DNA from: JBBQTU01 sp038213005
GTDB taxonomy: Bacteria > Planctomycetota > Phycisphaerae > Tepidisphaerales > Tepidisphaeraceae
Direction of reading: 5' to 3'
Length of the DNA stretch: 31,394 nucleotides
NCBI GenBank assembly: GCA_038213005.1
Contig: JBBQTU010000018.1
Location: 1-31,394, forward strand
Positions 1 through 7,091 of the stretch are shown here, piece by piece. The notes under the pieces were generated by a model. That model was not told the origin of the DNA. It saw nothing but the letters and a program-made list of their open reading frames with translations, and searched no databases. The position numbers were made by a program, and so were the translations under genes. Numbering within the stretch: the first letter of the stretch is position 1; the number at the start of each line of letters is the position of its first letter.

Positions 1-918
1 CTGAGCCCCAACCTGGTGCAGACGCTGGAGAACAATCCGGCATTCGTACACGGCGGCCCGTTCGCCAATATCGCCCATGGCTGCAACAGCGTCGTGGCAA
101 CGAAGCTCGCCATGCGGCTCAGCGAATACACCGTCACAGAAGCCGGATTCGGCGCTGACCTGGGCGCCGAAAAGTTCCTGAATATCAAATGCCGCTACGC
201 AGGCCTCGTGCCCAACGTCGTCGTGCTGGTCGCCACCGTGCGCGCCCTGAAGATGCACGGCGGCGTCGCCAAGGATGCCCTTAAAACGCCCAATGTTGCC
301 GCCGTTGAAATGGGCCTGAACAACCTCGTCAAGCACATCGAGAACATCCATCAGTTTGGGCTGCCGGTCGTCGTGGCGATCAACCATTTCACCAGCGACA
401 CCGACGAAGAGGTGGCGGTCATCAAGCGTCACTGCCAGACGATGGGCGTCACCGCCGTCAAGGCCAGCCACTGGGCCGATGGCGGCCAGGGCGCTGAGCA
501 GCTCGCCGCGGCCGTCATCGCCGTCGCCGAAAAGCCCAGCGGCGATTTCAAGCTCCTCTATCCCAACGAAATGAAGCTCTGGCAGAAGGTGAAGACCATC
601 GCCCAGAAGATCTACGGCGCCAATGACATCATGGCCGACGTCAAGGTCCGCCAGAAGTTTGAGGACCTCGAAGCTGCCGGCTACGGCCACCTGCCTGTGT
701 GCATGGCCAAGACGCAGTATTCCTTCTCCACCGATCCGGCACTGCGCGGCCGGCCCCGCAACTTCGACGTGCCCATCCGCGACGTCAACGTCTCGGCCGG
801 CGCTGGTTTCGTCGTCGTCCTCACCGGCGAAATCATGACGATGCCCGGCCTGCCCAAGGTTCCCGCCGCCGAGATCATCGACATCGACGACGATGGCAAC
901 ATCACCGGATTGTCGTAA
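1..918 (+). CDS. fhs: Formate-tetrahydrofolate ligase, C-terminal part (5' end outside window)
   Basis: The open frame runs into the window from base 1 and ends at TAA 916-918, giving 305 residues of a protein that is normally about 555 long. The text HGGPFANIAHGCNSV, followed by TEAGFGADLGAEKF and CRYAGLVPNVVVLVATVRALKMHGG, is characteristic of formyl-THF synthetase. The enzyme joins formate to tetrahydrofolate using ATP in the cytoplasm, feeding one-carbon units into purine and methionine synthesis (family knowledge). The start lies upstream of the window; the first internal GTG at 16 is not a real start because the homology already runs through it. The next gene, an OFA-type transporter, starts two bases after the stop, so the two are probably co-transcribed. 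No frameshift is seen in the visible part. Confidence 0.96.
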   Translation: MSPNLVQTLENNPAFVHGGPFANIAHGCNSVVATKLAMRLSEYTVTEAGFGADLGAEKFLNIKCRYAGLVPNVVVLVATVRALKMHGGVAKDALKTPNVAAVEMGLNNLVKHIENIHQFGLPVVVAINHFTSDTDEEVAVIKRHCQTMGVTAVKASHWADGGQGAEQLAAAVIAVAEKPSGDFKLLYPNEMKLWQKVKTIAQKIYGANDIMADVKVRQKFEDLEAAGYGHLPVCMAKTQYSFSTDPALRGRPRNFDVPIRDVNVSAGAGFVVVLTGEIMTMPGLPKVPAAEIIDIDDDGNITGLS

Positions 919-920
919 AT

Positions 921-2132
921 ATGGCCAATCGTTCAACCATCGCCGTCGCCGCCGTGGTGACCCACATGTGCCTCGGCTCGGTCTATGCCTGGAGTGTCTT
1001 CGTCAAGCCGATCCAGGAAGCCACCGGCTGGACCAAGCCCCAAATCACATGGGCGTTCTCGGTCGCCATCGCGACACTGGGCCTGACTGCGGCGTTCGCC
1101 GGCCCGCTCATGCAGCGACTGGGTCCAAGAAAGAGCGTTGGCTTGTCGGCGACCCTCTGGGGCCTGGGCCTCGTCGGCTGCGGCCTGGCGATCCATCGTG
1201 GCTCGCTGCCACTGCTCTATGGCATGTTCGGCATCGTCGGCGGCCTGGGGCTGGGCATGGGATACGTCCCGCCGGTCACCACGCTGATGCGCTGGTTTGC
1301 CGATCGCCGCGGCCTGGCGACCGGGCTGGCCGTCGGTGGATTCGGCATTGGGGCGCTGATCACCAGCTTCCTCGGTCCCTTGCTGCTGGACCACATGTCC
1401 TGTTCCGCGACTTTCATGATGCTGGGGCTGATCTATTGGCCAATCCTTTTCCTGGCGTCGCGCGTCCTTCGTCTGCCCGACGCCGGCACAGCTTCGCACG
1501 CCACGGGCGTTTCGCTGTCGGCCGGTCAGACCCTCCGCCTTTTCCGATTCTGGCTCCTCTGGGGCGCGTTCTTCGTCAACATCTGCACCGGCATTCTCCT
1601 GATCGCACTGGCTCGCCCCATGCTTGAAGAGATGATGGGCTTCTCGATGCAGCAGGCCGTGTTCACTGTCGCAATGATGGGCCTTCTCAATGGCCTGGGG
1701 CGCCTCATCTGGTCGGCCGCGTCTGATCGCGTCGGCCGCACCAACACATGGCTGATCATGCTCCTGCTGCAATTGGCGATGTTCGCCACCCTTTCTTTCA
1801 CCGGGTCGGGCCTGCTCTTTGCCACCGCGATCTGTCTGATCGCCAGTTGCTACGGAGGCGGCTTCGCCATCTGCCCCGCCATGGTGGGCGACATCTTCGG
1901 CCCGGCCTCCGCCGCTCGGGTCTATGGCCTGTCGCTCACCGCATGGAGTGCCGCGGCGCTGCTGAGCCCTCCGATCACCGCATCCGTCAAAGAACTAACC
2001 GGATCGTACCGACCGGTCCTCATCGCCTGTACCGTGGCCAGCGTCGTAGGCATGCTCCTGATCGCCGGCTTGCGCACGCTGACAAGAGACAAAATGCCCT
2101 TGCGCGCCATGGCGATCGCCGACGTGCATTGA
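921..2132 (+). CDS. MFS transporter, OFA (oxalate/formate antiporter) family
   Basis: A 403-residue, very hydrophobic protein compatible with 12 membrane helices. I chose ATG 921 because MANRSTIAVAAVVTHMCLGSVYAWSV is a typical OFA start; the open frame extends upstream to 699, but that part overlaps fhs and looks like shadow sequence. The N-terminal SVYAWSVFVKPIQEATGW and the loop 2-3 motif around LMQRLGPRKS fit the OFA subgroup, whose members exchange small carboxylates such as oxalate, formate or pyruvate across the inner membrane (family knowledge). The two-base gap after fhs suggests co-transcription and hints that the substrate is formate or a compound that yields it; that is inference. 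The family also contains transporters of unknown substrate, so the call is firm at family level only. Confidence 0.85.
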   Translation: MANRSTIAVAAVVTHMCLGSVYAWSVFVKPIQEATGWTKPQITWAFSVAIATLGLTAAFAGPLMQRLGPRKSVGLSATLWGLGLVGCGLAIHRGSLPLLYGMFGIVGGLGLGMGYVPPVTTLMRWFADRRGLATGLAVGGFGIGALITSFLGPLLLDHMSCSATFMMLGLIYWPILFLASRVLRLPDAGTASHATGVSLSAGQTLRLFRFWLLWGAFFVNICTGILLIALARPMLEEMMGFSMQQAVFTVAMMGLLNGLGRLIWSAASDRVGRTNTWLIMLLLQLAMFATLSFTGSGLLFATAICLIASCYGGGFAICPAMVGDIFGPASAARVYGLSLTAWSAAALLSPPITASVKELTGSYRPVLIACTVASVVGMLLIAGLRTLTRDKMPLRAMAIADVH

Positions 2133-2247
2133 CCGCCCCCCGGCCTTTCACCCTTATCTGTCGGGCAAAGCACCTGCCTTGTCTGATTATCCCTGCCGCG
2201 CCTACAGTTTGCCGGATAAACCGATTAGTTGGAGAGGAGCTTTCCTG

Positions 2248-2562
2248 ATGTTAGCCAATATTCACAATCAGCATCGTGTCAGCGACGCCGAGCAGATCGC
2301 ATCCCTGATCACTCAGCAGCAGTACCTGTTTCCCCATCGTCCGATTCGCGCGACGTTTCGTCATCTCGCCGCCCAGTGTGGCTTGTCCGAAGACGCCGTC
2401 GAGGATGCCGTCCAGGCCATCTTCCCCGATGGCGAGCGGGCGGCCGGACGGCTCAGCCGCGCCGAAATCCTCACCTTTGCCCGTTATCTCGCCTCAACAC
2501 CAGCTCGCCAAACGCCCTCGACGCTGACGGTTCGAGATCATCACGACGCCCGCGCTGCCTGA
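2248..2562 (+). CDS. Small hypothetical protein (104 aa)
   Basis: The frame starts at ATG 2248, preceded by GGAGAGGAG at a good spacing; an upstream in-frame ATG at 2179 has no such site. The product MLANIHNQHRVSDAEQ... has no signal peptide or membrane segment. Residues 25-65 (FPHRPIRATFRHLAAQCGLSED) have the feel of a small helical, possibly DNA-binding, module, but I recognise no family. It ends just before the 43-bp tandem repeats, and its last 20 residues or so are low in recognisable structure, so the C-terminus may have been shaped by that repeat region. It is 115 bp downstream of the transporter and may be a separate transcript. Confidence 0.6.
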   Translation: MLANIHNQHRVSDAEQIASLITQQQYLFPHRPIRATFRHLAAQCGLSEDAVEDAVQAIFPDGERAAGRLSRAEILTFARYLASTPARQTPSTLTVRDHHDARAA

Positions 2563-2574
2563 TCATCGCACGGG

Positions 2575-2746
2575 CGTGCCCAGAAATCCGGGCAAGTGCC
2601 GCCGGTGCCCCCACCAGCGTGCCCAGGAGTCTGGGCAAGTGACGCCGATGCCCCCACCAGCGCGCCCAGGAGTCTGGGCAAGTGACGCCGATGCCCCCGC
2701 CAGCGCGCCCAGGAGTCTGGGCAAGTGACGCCGATGCCCCCGCCGG
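2575..2746. repeat. Four tandem copies of a 43-bp unit
   Basis: Units lie at 2575-2617, 2618-2660, 2661-2703 and 2704-2746, with a degenerate start of a fifth at about 2747-2756. The last three are nearly identical; the first has several substitutions. Each unit holds a short inverted repeat, GCCCAG-GAGT-CTGGGC, followed by AAGTGACGCCGATGCCCCC. The open frames across it on both strands are repeat translations, not genes. Confidence 0.9.
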
Positions 2747-2781
2747 CGGGCCTGGCACTACAGCGCACCTTCATAGCGATG

Positions 2782-2942
2782 AAGTGGGGCCGGCCGCCTC
2801 GGCCGCCGATTTCGTGCCCTTGCCGCGACACTCGGCACTCCGTTAACTCATATTCACGCCACAGCGCCTCCTTGTTCCGCCAGCATCCTCAAGCGTGATC
2901 CGTCGGCCACCAAATGGGCGACCGAGGCGGCCCGCCCCACTT
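2782..2942. repeat. Widely spaced inverted repeat (21-bp arms, one mismatch)
   Basis: The arm at 2782-2802 (AAGTGGGGCCGGCCGCCTCGG minus its last base) returns as its reverse complement at 2922-2942 with one mismatch. The 119 bases between contain no credible gene. The structure could be a degraded miniature element or part of the repeat mosaic that fills 2563-3562. Confidence 0.6.
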
Positions 2943-3040
2943 TGAGGACGCGCAGTGGAGTCGCACTGTAACGCCAAGCAGCCTCTACCGGGCGACATTC
3001 TGCCCATCGCCCCTGAGCTGCCTCCGATTTCCAGCATTTT

Positions 3041-3340
3041 CCCATCAGCAGCCAGACAGGCATCGTCGCAGAAGTAGTAGTGCGTGGCGTCCCCGCCCGC
3101 ACAGGGCCACCCCACTCATCCCCCCGCCGATCACAGCCAGTCCGTCGCCTGCACCCGTCCCTAGTGGACTCCGTATTATCCCATCAGCAAGCCAGACAGG
3201 CATAGTCGCGGAAGTAGCAGTGCGTGGCGTCCCCGCCCGCACAACCCCATCCCACACATCCCCCGCAGATCACAGCCAGTGCGTCGTCTGCACCCGTTCC
3301 TGGTGGAATTCGTGGTATTCCATCAGCATGCCAGACGGAC
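3041..3340. repeat. Direct repeats of about 139 bp carrying the GTGCG hairpin
   Basis: Copy A is 3041-3179, copy B 3180-3318 and the start of a third copy 3319-3340. Each begins CCATCAGCA.GCCAGAC and contains a hairpin core (3080-3102 and 3220-3242) in which GTGCG and GGCG pair with CGCC and CGCAC around a TCCC loop with one bulged base. The same unit occurs in reverse at 13622-13731, and the core again near 31.1-31.3 kb. Frames running through it are repeat artefacts. Confidence 0.85.
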
Positions 3341-3562
3341 GTGCTCGGCGGGTCCAAATGTCGGACTGTACCCGCAAACGCTGGTTCTGCGGGGTCTGCC
3401 GCGCTGCTGTTTCCGCACGGCCGGCAGCACGGAAACCAATTGCAGAGCGAACATGCGATATTTGGCAGGGCTTTTGCATCGATACCTTTGATGCCAGCGA
3501 TCGCAGCGTCTTTGTGACGAATACTGCCGCTGGATACCAAGGGTCGGCTGAAAGAATTACCA
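3341..3562. other. Non-coding stretch between repeats and the SirB1-like gene
   Basis: I see no credible gene here. Overlapping frames exist on both strands but none has a ribosome binding site or recognisable protein. GAAAGA a few bases before 3563 may be the weak ribosome binding site of the next gene. Confidence 0.5.
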
Positions 3563-4399
3563 ATGAACCCGTCCTTGCCAATCTGTTGTGATCCGCCCGC
3601 TTATCGCGGCCTGAGCGATGAGCTGGCGTCGCTGGAAACGCCCGGAGGTCTTGTTCGCGCAGCGGTCGCCATTGCCCGTCATCAGATGGGCAATGCCGAC
3701 CTGGGGGATATTGAGGGAACCATTTCCCGTTATGCCACGACCGTGGCCCGCCGGGTAAGGGGCACTCAGACGCAGGCCGTGCTGGCTCACCTGCACCAAT
3801 TGCTCTTTGAGGAGGAGGGCTTCAAGGGCAATTCCCAGGACTACTACAGCCCGATGAACAGCTACCTGCCCCACGTGCTCACCAGCCATACCGGGTTGCC
3901 CATCACCCTTTGCCTGGTCTACAAAGCAGTCGCCGACCGCCTGGGACTGAATGTCTGGGGATTGGGAATGCCGGGCCATTTTCTCGCCGCCGTCGAGGTG
4001 GATGGCAAAGCCATGTGGGTCGACGCATTCACCGGCGGCCGCATCGTCACGCTCGAAGAGGCCCGCCAGCGTATGGCGTCACAATTCGGTAAGGATCTCC
4101 AATGGTCCGACCAGTTCCTCAACCCTGTCAATAACCGCTACTGGCTCACGCGAGTCCTCCAGAATCTCATCAGCGCCTTCGGCCGCGAAGGCCACTACTC
4201 CGACGTCGCCGCCGTCCTGGAGATGGAAATGCTTCTCTGGCCCGACGAGGCCCGCCTGCAGCGCGACCTTGCCCTCGTGCTGGCCCGCGTCGGCATGGGC
4301 GAGCCGGCCTCCATGTGGCTGGACCTCTATCTCCAGAACAACCCTGCCGACCCTAATCGCGGTGAGCTCAAGCAACTGCTGACCACCCTCGCCACGTGA
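3563..4399 (+). CDS. SirB1-family protein (transglutaminase-like core plus C-terminal TPR-like tail)
   Basis: A 278-residue soluble protein. Residues about 85-165 contain FKGNSQDYYSPMNSYLP, HTGLPITLCLVYKAVADRLGL and GLGMPGHFLAAVE, then WVDAFTGGRIVTLEEA, which is the conserved core of the SirB1/YchA family (Transglut_core2). The C-terminal 90 residues, from NNRYWLTRVLQNL onwards, form helical hairpins that resemble TPR repeats, as in other SirB1 proteins. Family members are widespread but their biochemical function is not settled; the fold is papain/transglutaminase-like and may not be catalytic. Length agrees with the family. The gene stands alone: repeats lie upstream and 570 bp of non-coding sequence downstream. 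Confidence 0.88.
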   Translation: MNPSLPICCDPPAYRGLSDELASLETPGGLVRAAVAIARHQMGNADLGDIEGTISRYATTVARRVRGTQTQAVLAHLHQLLFEEEGFKGNSQDYYSPMNSYLPHVLTSHTGLPITLCLVYKAVADRLGLNVWGLGMPGHFLAAVEVDGKAMWVDAFTGGRIVTLEEARQRMASQFGKDLQWSDQFLNPVNNRYWLTRVLQNLISAFGREGHYSDVAAVLEMEMLLWPDEARLQRDLALVLARVGMGEPASMWLDLYLQNNPADPNRGELKQLLTTLAT

Positions 4400-4971
4400 T
4401 CCCCTATCGCGCGGACACCCCGCCTGGCTTCCCACTGTCAGCGCCTGGCCCGTCGACAAACTGTGGCATATTCCCTGACCCCCGTTTCCTCAAGTGCGGG
4501 GCAGGCTGTCCCCGGCTGCCTTTGGGCACTTCCGCTGTCGCGGTTACTCCGCTTTTGCCGCGGCAAGTTCCTCACCCGCCATTCCCTGGCCCACCGCCGC
4601 CGCCAACATGCCTCGCAGTAGGCGCCGAGCCGCCCTCGGTCAGCGATCGCTTGTCACACACCGCACGGGCCCTTCCTGCATCGGCCTCGCAGGCGATATG
4701 GCAGTGCAACCCGCGACCGGGGCGACGCAAGTTCCCCTGTGCTTCCGCGGGGCAATCCAGATTCCAAGTCCCCGTTCTCCAGTATCCGCCCTCCTGCAAA
4801 GCGATCTACAACATAGCGCATGATCTGCACACATATACAGAATCCATCGCCGCAATCGTCTGCAATAAAGCACTCAGGGTCGCCGAAATGACCTGTTTTT
4901 CTGGAGGAAACGCGGTTTTTTTATGCTATTTTAGATGCACATGATCGTCTGAACTGGTATTCTGACCGGCG
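4400..4971. other. 572-bp intergenic region without a supported gene
   Basis: An open frame at 4396-4944 and short frames on the other strand have proline- or arginine-rich, shadow-like translations with no start signal. The last part (about 4890-4935) is T-rich on the + strand (CTGTTTTT, GGTTTTTTTATGCTATTTTAG) and probably holds the promoter of the zinc-ribbon gene; I cannot fix -35 and -10 boxes. No RNA gene or clear repeat seen. Confidence 0.5.
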
Positions 4972-5559
4972 ATGTATTCATACACTTCCGGCGCCCCAAA
5001 GTTGGTTCCCTGCGTTGACTGTGGCCACGCAGTCAGCACTCGCGCCGCCATTTGTCCACGATGCAGGAGCGCTGCGCCGCTTGGCCTGCCGTGCATGTTC
5101 TGCGGCCAGCCGGTCCGAGGCGAGGACTTGATCAAGACACACCTGCTGGTCTGTCATCGCCAATGTCTTGCGAGCCATTTCGCGATCCCGCGCGCCGCGT
5201 CGTGTCCCGATTGTGGCACTTCATTGGCCCATCTGAAGCTGCCCATCGTGGGAGCTTCGGGGGTATTGGCAGAACAACTTCACTGCCCCGGCTGCGGCTG
5301 CCGCACTCCGCTGGGCGGCACCGAGATGTGCTCCTTCTGTGGCCAGCTCGTCTACGACTTCCAGGTCCGGGTCGACGGCCGACCTCGCAGATATGCGCCG
5401 CAGCAGTTCGACACCAAGCATGTGCTTCACGGCTTCTGCGTCGAAACGGGCCTCGCGAGCAGTTGCTTTGACTACCCTGGCCAGCGGCCTCGCGGCATCC
5501 GGGGCAAGCTGAGCGCATGGGCTGCGCGAGTGCTCCTGGGCGAGCCCGAGGACATGTGA
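4972..5559 (+). CDS. Cysteine-rich multi-zinc-ribbon protein of unknown function
   Basis: A 195-residue protein with a ladder of Cys pairs: C14-C17 and C28-C31, C41-C44 with C61/C65, C78-C81 with C105-C108-C110, and C120-C123. The pairs are spaced like successive zinc ribbons or a treble-clef type fold. There is no signal peptide or membrane helix, so it should be cytoplasmic. The C-terminal third (from about residue 130) lacks Cys pairs and reads RPRGIRGKLSAWAARVLLGEPEDM. I cannot name the family; candidates are a nucleic-acid-binding or adaptor protein. The start ATG 4972 follows a weak ribosome binding site. The neighbouring TPR gene is convergent, ending at 5646. Confidence 0.7.
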   Translation: MYSYTSGAPKLVPCVDCGHAVSTRAAICPRCRSAAPLGLPCMFCGQPVRGEDLIKTHLLVCHRQCLASHFAIPRAASCPDCGTSLAHLKLPIVGASGVLAEQLHCPGCGCRTPLGGTEMCSFCGQLVYDFQVRVDGRPRRYAPQQFDTKHVLHGFCVETGLASSCFDYPGQRPRGIRGKLSAWAARVLLGEPEDM

Positions 5560-5645
5560 GTCCCCAAGAGCAATGTTCGCCGCGCCTTGCCTTGGCACAA
5601 CACACTCACCAGCCAGCAACCCGATAGGCGGATTGCGCCAGCGCA

Positions 5646-7091
5646 TCAACGTGCCGGTGCCGTCGCAGGAACCGTAGTCGGCCGCGCGAGGTTGCGATGC
5701 GCATCGGCCAGAGCCGGCCTACCGAGCTTGTCGTAGGCTGTCGCCAGTACGCTGTGGATCTTCTTGTCGCCGGGCATGGCCTTGACCGCGGCTTCCAGAC
5801 ACTCAACCGCGGGCGCCCACCTCTCCTGGCGGGCGAGGATGAGTCCTTGCGCGCGCTGGGCAATGGGCTCGTCAGGGCAGGCCTCCAGCAACGCCGTGGA
5901 CAGCCTGAGCGCCAGCCCGGAATCCGGAGCATCGCCGTAAGCCCAGATACAGGCAACATTCGCAACCATCGAGAGCATTGCAGGCCCACCGACCTCCATT
6001 GCCAGTTTCAGTTCCGACCGCACCCGCTGCGGCTGATCCCGACGACAGGCTGCAACACTCTGGCACATCGCACGCGCGGCCGCGCCTCGGGCCGGGGGCA
6101 GCGCAGGGTCGGGGTCCGACGCCCCATTGGCCGTGGCGGGGTCCAGCAGCATCTGCAACAACGCTTCGTTCTGCGAATCCCACTGCAACCCGTTCTCCAG
6201 CACAGCCAGTTTCCTCGTCGCATCCATTGTCGGAACGGTATTGAGCCACAGAGCGGACACCTCGCCGATCGCCCCGCGGAACATCGGTTGGTTGCCTCGC
6301 TTCCAGCCAGCCTCCAATATCGCCAGCGTCTCTTCGAAGTTCTTCAGGACCAACGTCGCCTGCGCCCACTTCATGCGCGACTCATCATCTGCCAGATTGA
6401 GTTTCACCCGATCTGCGTAGATTGTGGCCGCACGCCTGCCCCAGATATTCGCTTCAACCCAGTCGCCCTGTGCGGCGAAGACGCGGGCGGCCGGCAGCGC
6501 CAGATCTTCCACAACCGTCCCGCCGAAGGCCATGTGCTGCTTCACCAAGTCCCAGCGGGAAGCTTTGGAATAGAGAACGGCCAGCATGGAATGGGCCTGG
6601 GGATCGCTCGGGTGCACCTTTAGCACCTGCTTCAGGCGGGCCTCGGCCGAGTGAATCGCATCAGGCGTTGGCGAGCCGCCGCTCAACAACTCGCGGGCGA
6701 CCTCGAGCTGGGCGGTTGGATATCCGGCGGCATCCTCGGGTGCCAGTTGCCGCATCAACATCTCTGCGGCGGCATTCTCGCCCAGTTTCGAGAGGGTGAT
6801 CGCCAGTCCGTATTTGTACTCGAGCGTGTTGGGACTCTTCTGCAGAAGCCTGGCATAGCAGAGCCGCGCGGTCGCGAAGTCTCTGGCCGCCATGCGCCGA
6901 GCCGCTTCCTGACGATACCACGAGACCGGCGACAAGTCGGGGCCCTTTGCCAGCACGCCCAGGAGCACGACCGAGCCGACAACCAGCAACGTCGGCGACA
7001 GGGCCAGCAGCCCCAGCAACAGCCACCAGGCTACGGCACACCAGGAGATGCCCGCCTGATACCACGATCTGATGCCCGCCCCGGACAGCAT
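5646..7091 (-). CDS. TPR-repeat membrane-anchored protein coupled to exosortase
   Basis: A 481-residue protein starting MLSGAGIRSWYQ at 7091. The ATG shares one base with the TAA of the exosortase gene (TAATG), so translation is probably coupled; the longer open frame reaching 8030 is out-of-frame sequence of the exosortase gene. Residues about 15-48 form one long or two short membrane segments (AWWLLLGLLALSPTLLVVGSVVLLGVL). The rest is helical repeats of TPR type, e.g. ARRMAARDFATARLCYARLL, LEYKYGLAITLSKLGENAAA, HPSDPQAHSMLAVLYSKASRWDLV and MPGDKKIHSVLATAYDKLGRP near the C-terminus. TPR proteins often accompany exosortases and may act as a scaffold for substrate handling or polysaccharide export; that role here is inferred from the coupling alone. 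Confidence 0.82.
   Translation of the reverse strand: MLSGAGIRSWYQAGISWCAVAWWLLLGLLALSPTLLVVGSVVLLGVLAKGPDLSPVSWYRQEAARRMAARDFATARLCYARLLQKSPNTLEYKYGLAITLSKLGENAAAEMLMRQLAPEDAAGYPTAQLEVARELLSGGSPTPDAIHSAEARLKQVLKVHPSDPQAHSMLAVLYSKASRWDLVKQHMAFGGTVVEDLALPAARVFAAQGDWVEANIWGRRAATIYADRVKLNLADDESRMKWAQATLVLKNFEETLAILEAGWKRGNQPMFRGAIGEVSALWLNTVPTMDATRKLAVLENGLQWDSQNEALLQMLLDPATANGASDPDPALPPARGAAARAMCQSVAACRRDQPQRVRSELKLAMEVGGPAMLSMVANVACIWAYGDAPDSGLALRLSTALLEACPDEPIAQRAQGLILARQERWAPAVECLEAAVKAMPGDKKIHSVLATAYDKLGRPALADAHRNLARPTTVPATAPAR

Noticed and set aside
699..920. Upstream extension of the transporter frame
   Set aside because: It overlaps fhs, is Arg/His-rich shadow sequence, and the OFA family begins at the Met at 921.
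2575..2746. CRISPR array
   Set aside because: The 43-bp units are contiguous with no variable spacers and no cas genes are nearby.
2914..3591. 225-residue open frame across repeats
   Set aside because: It translates tandem repeat units; the same sequence in reverse at 13.7 kb has no such frame.
4396..4944. 182-residue open frame
   Set aside because: Proline-rich translation without ribosome binding site or recognisable fold; short frames on the other strand are equally open.
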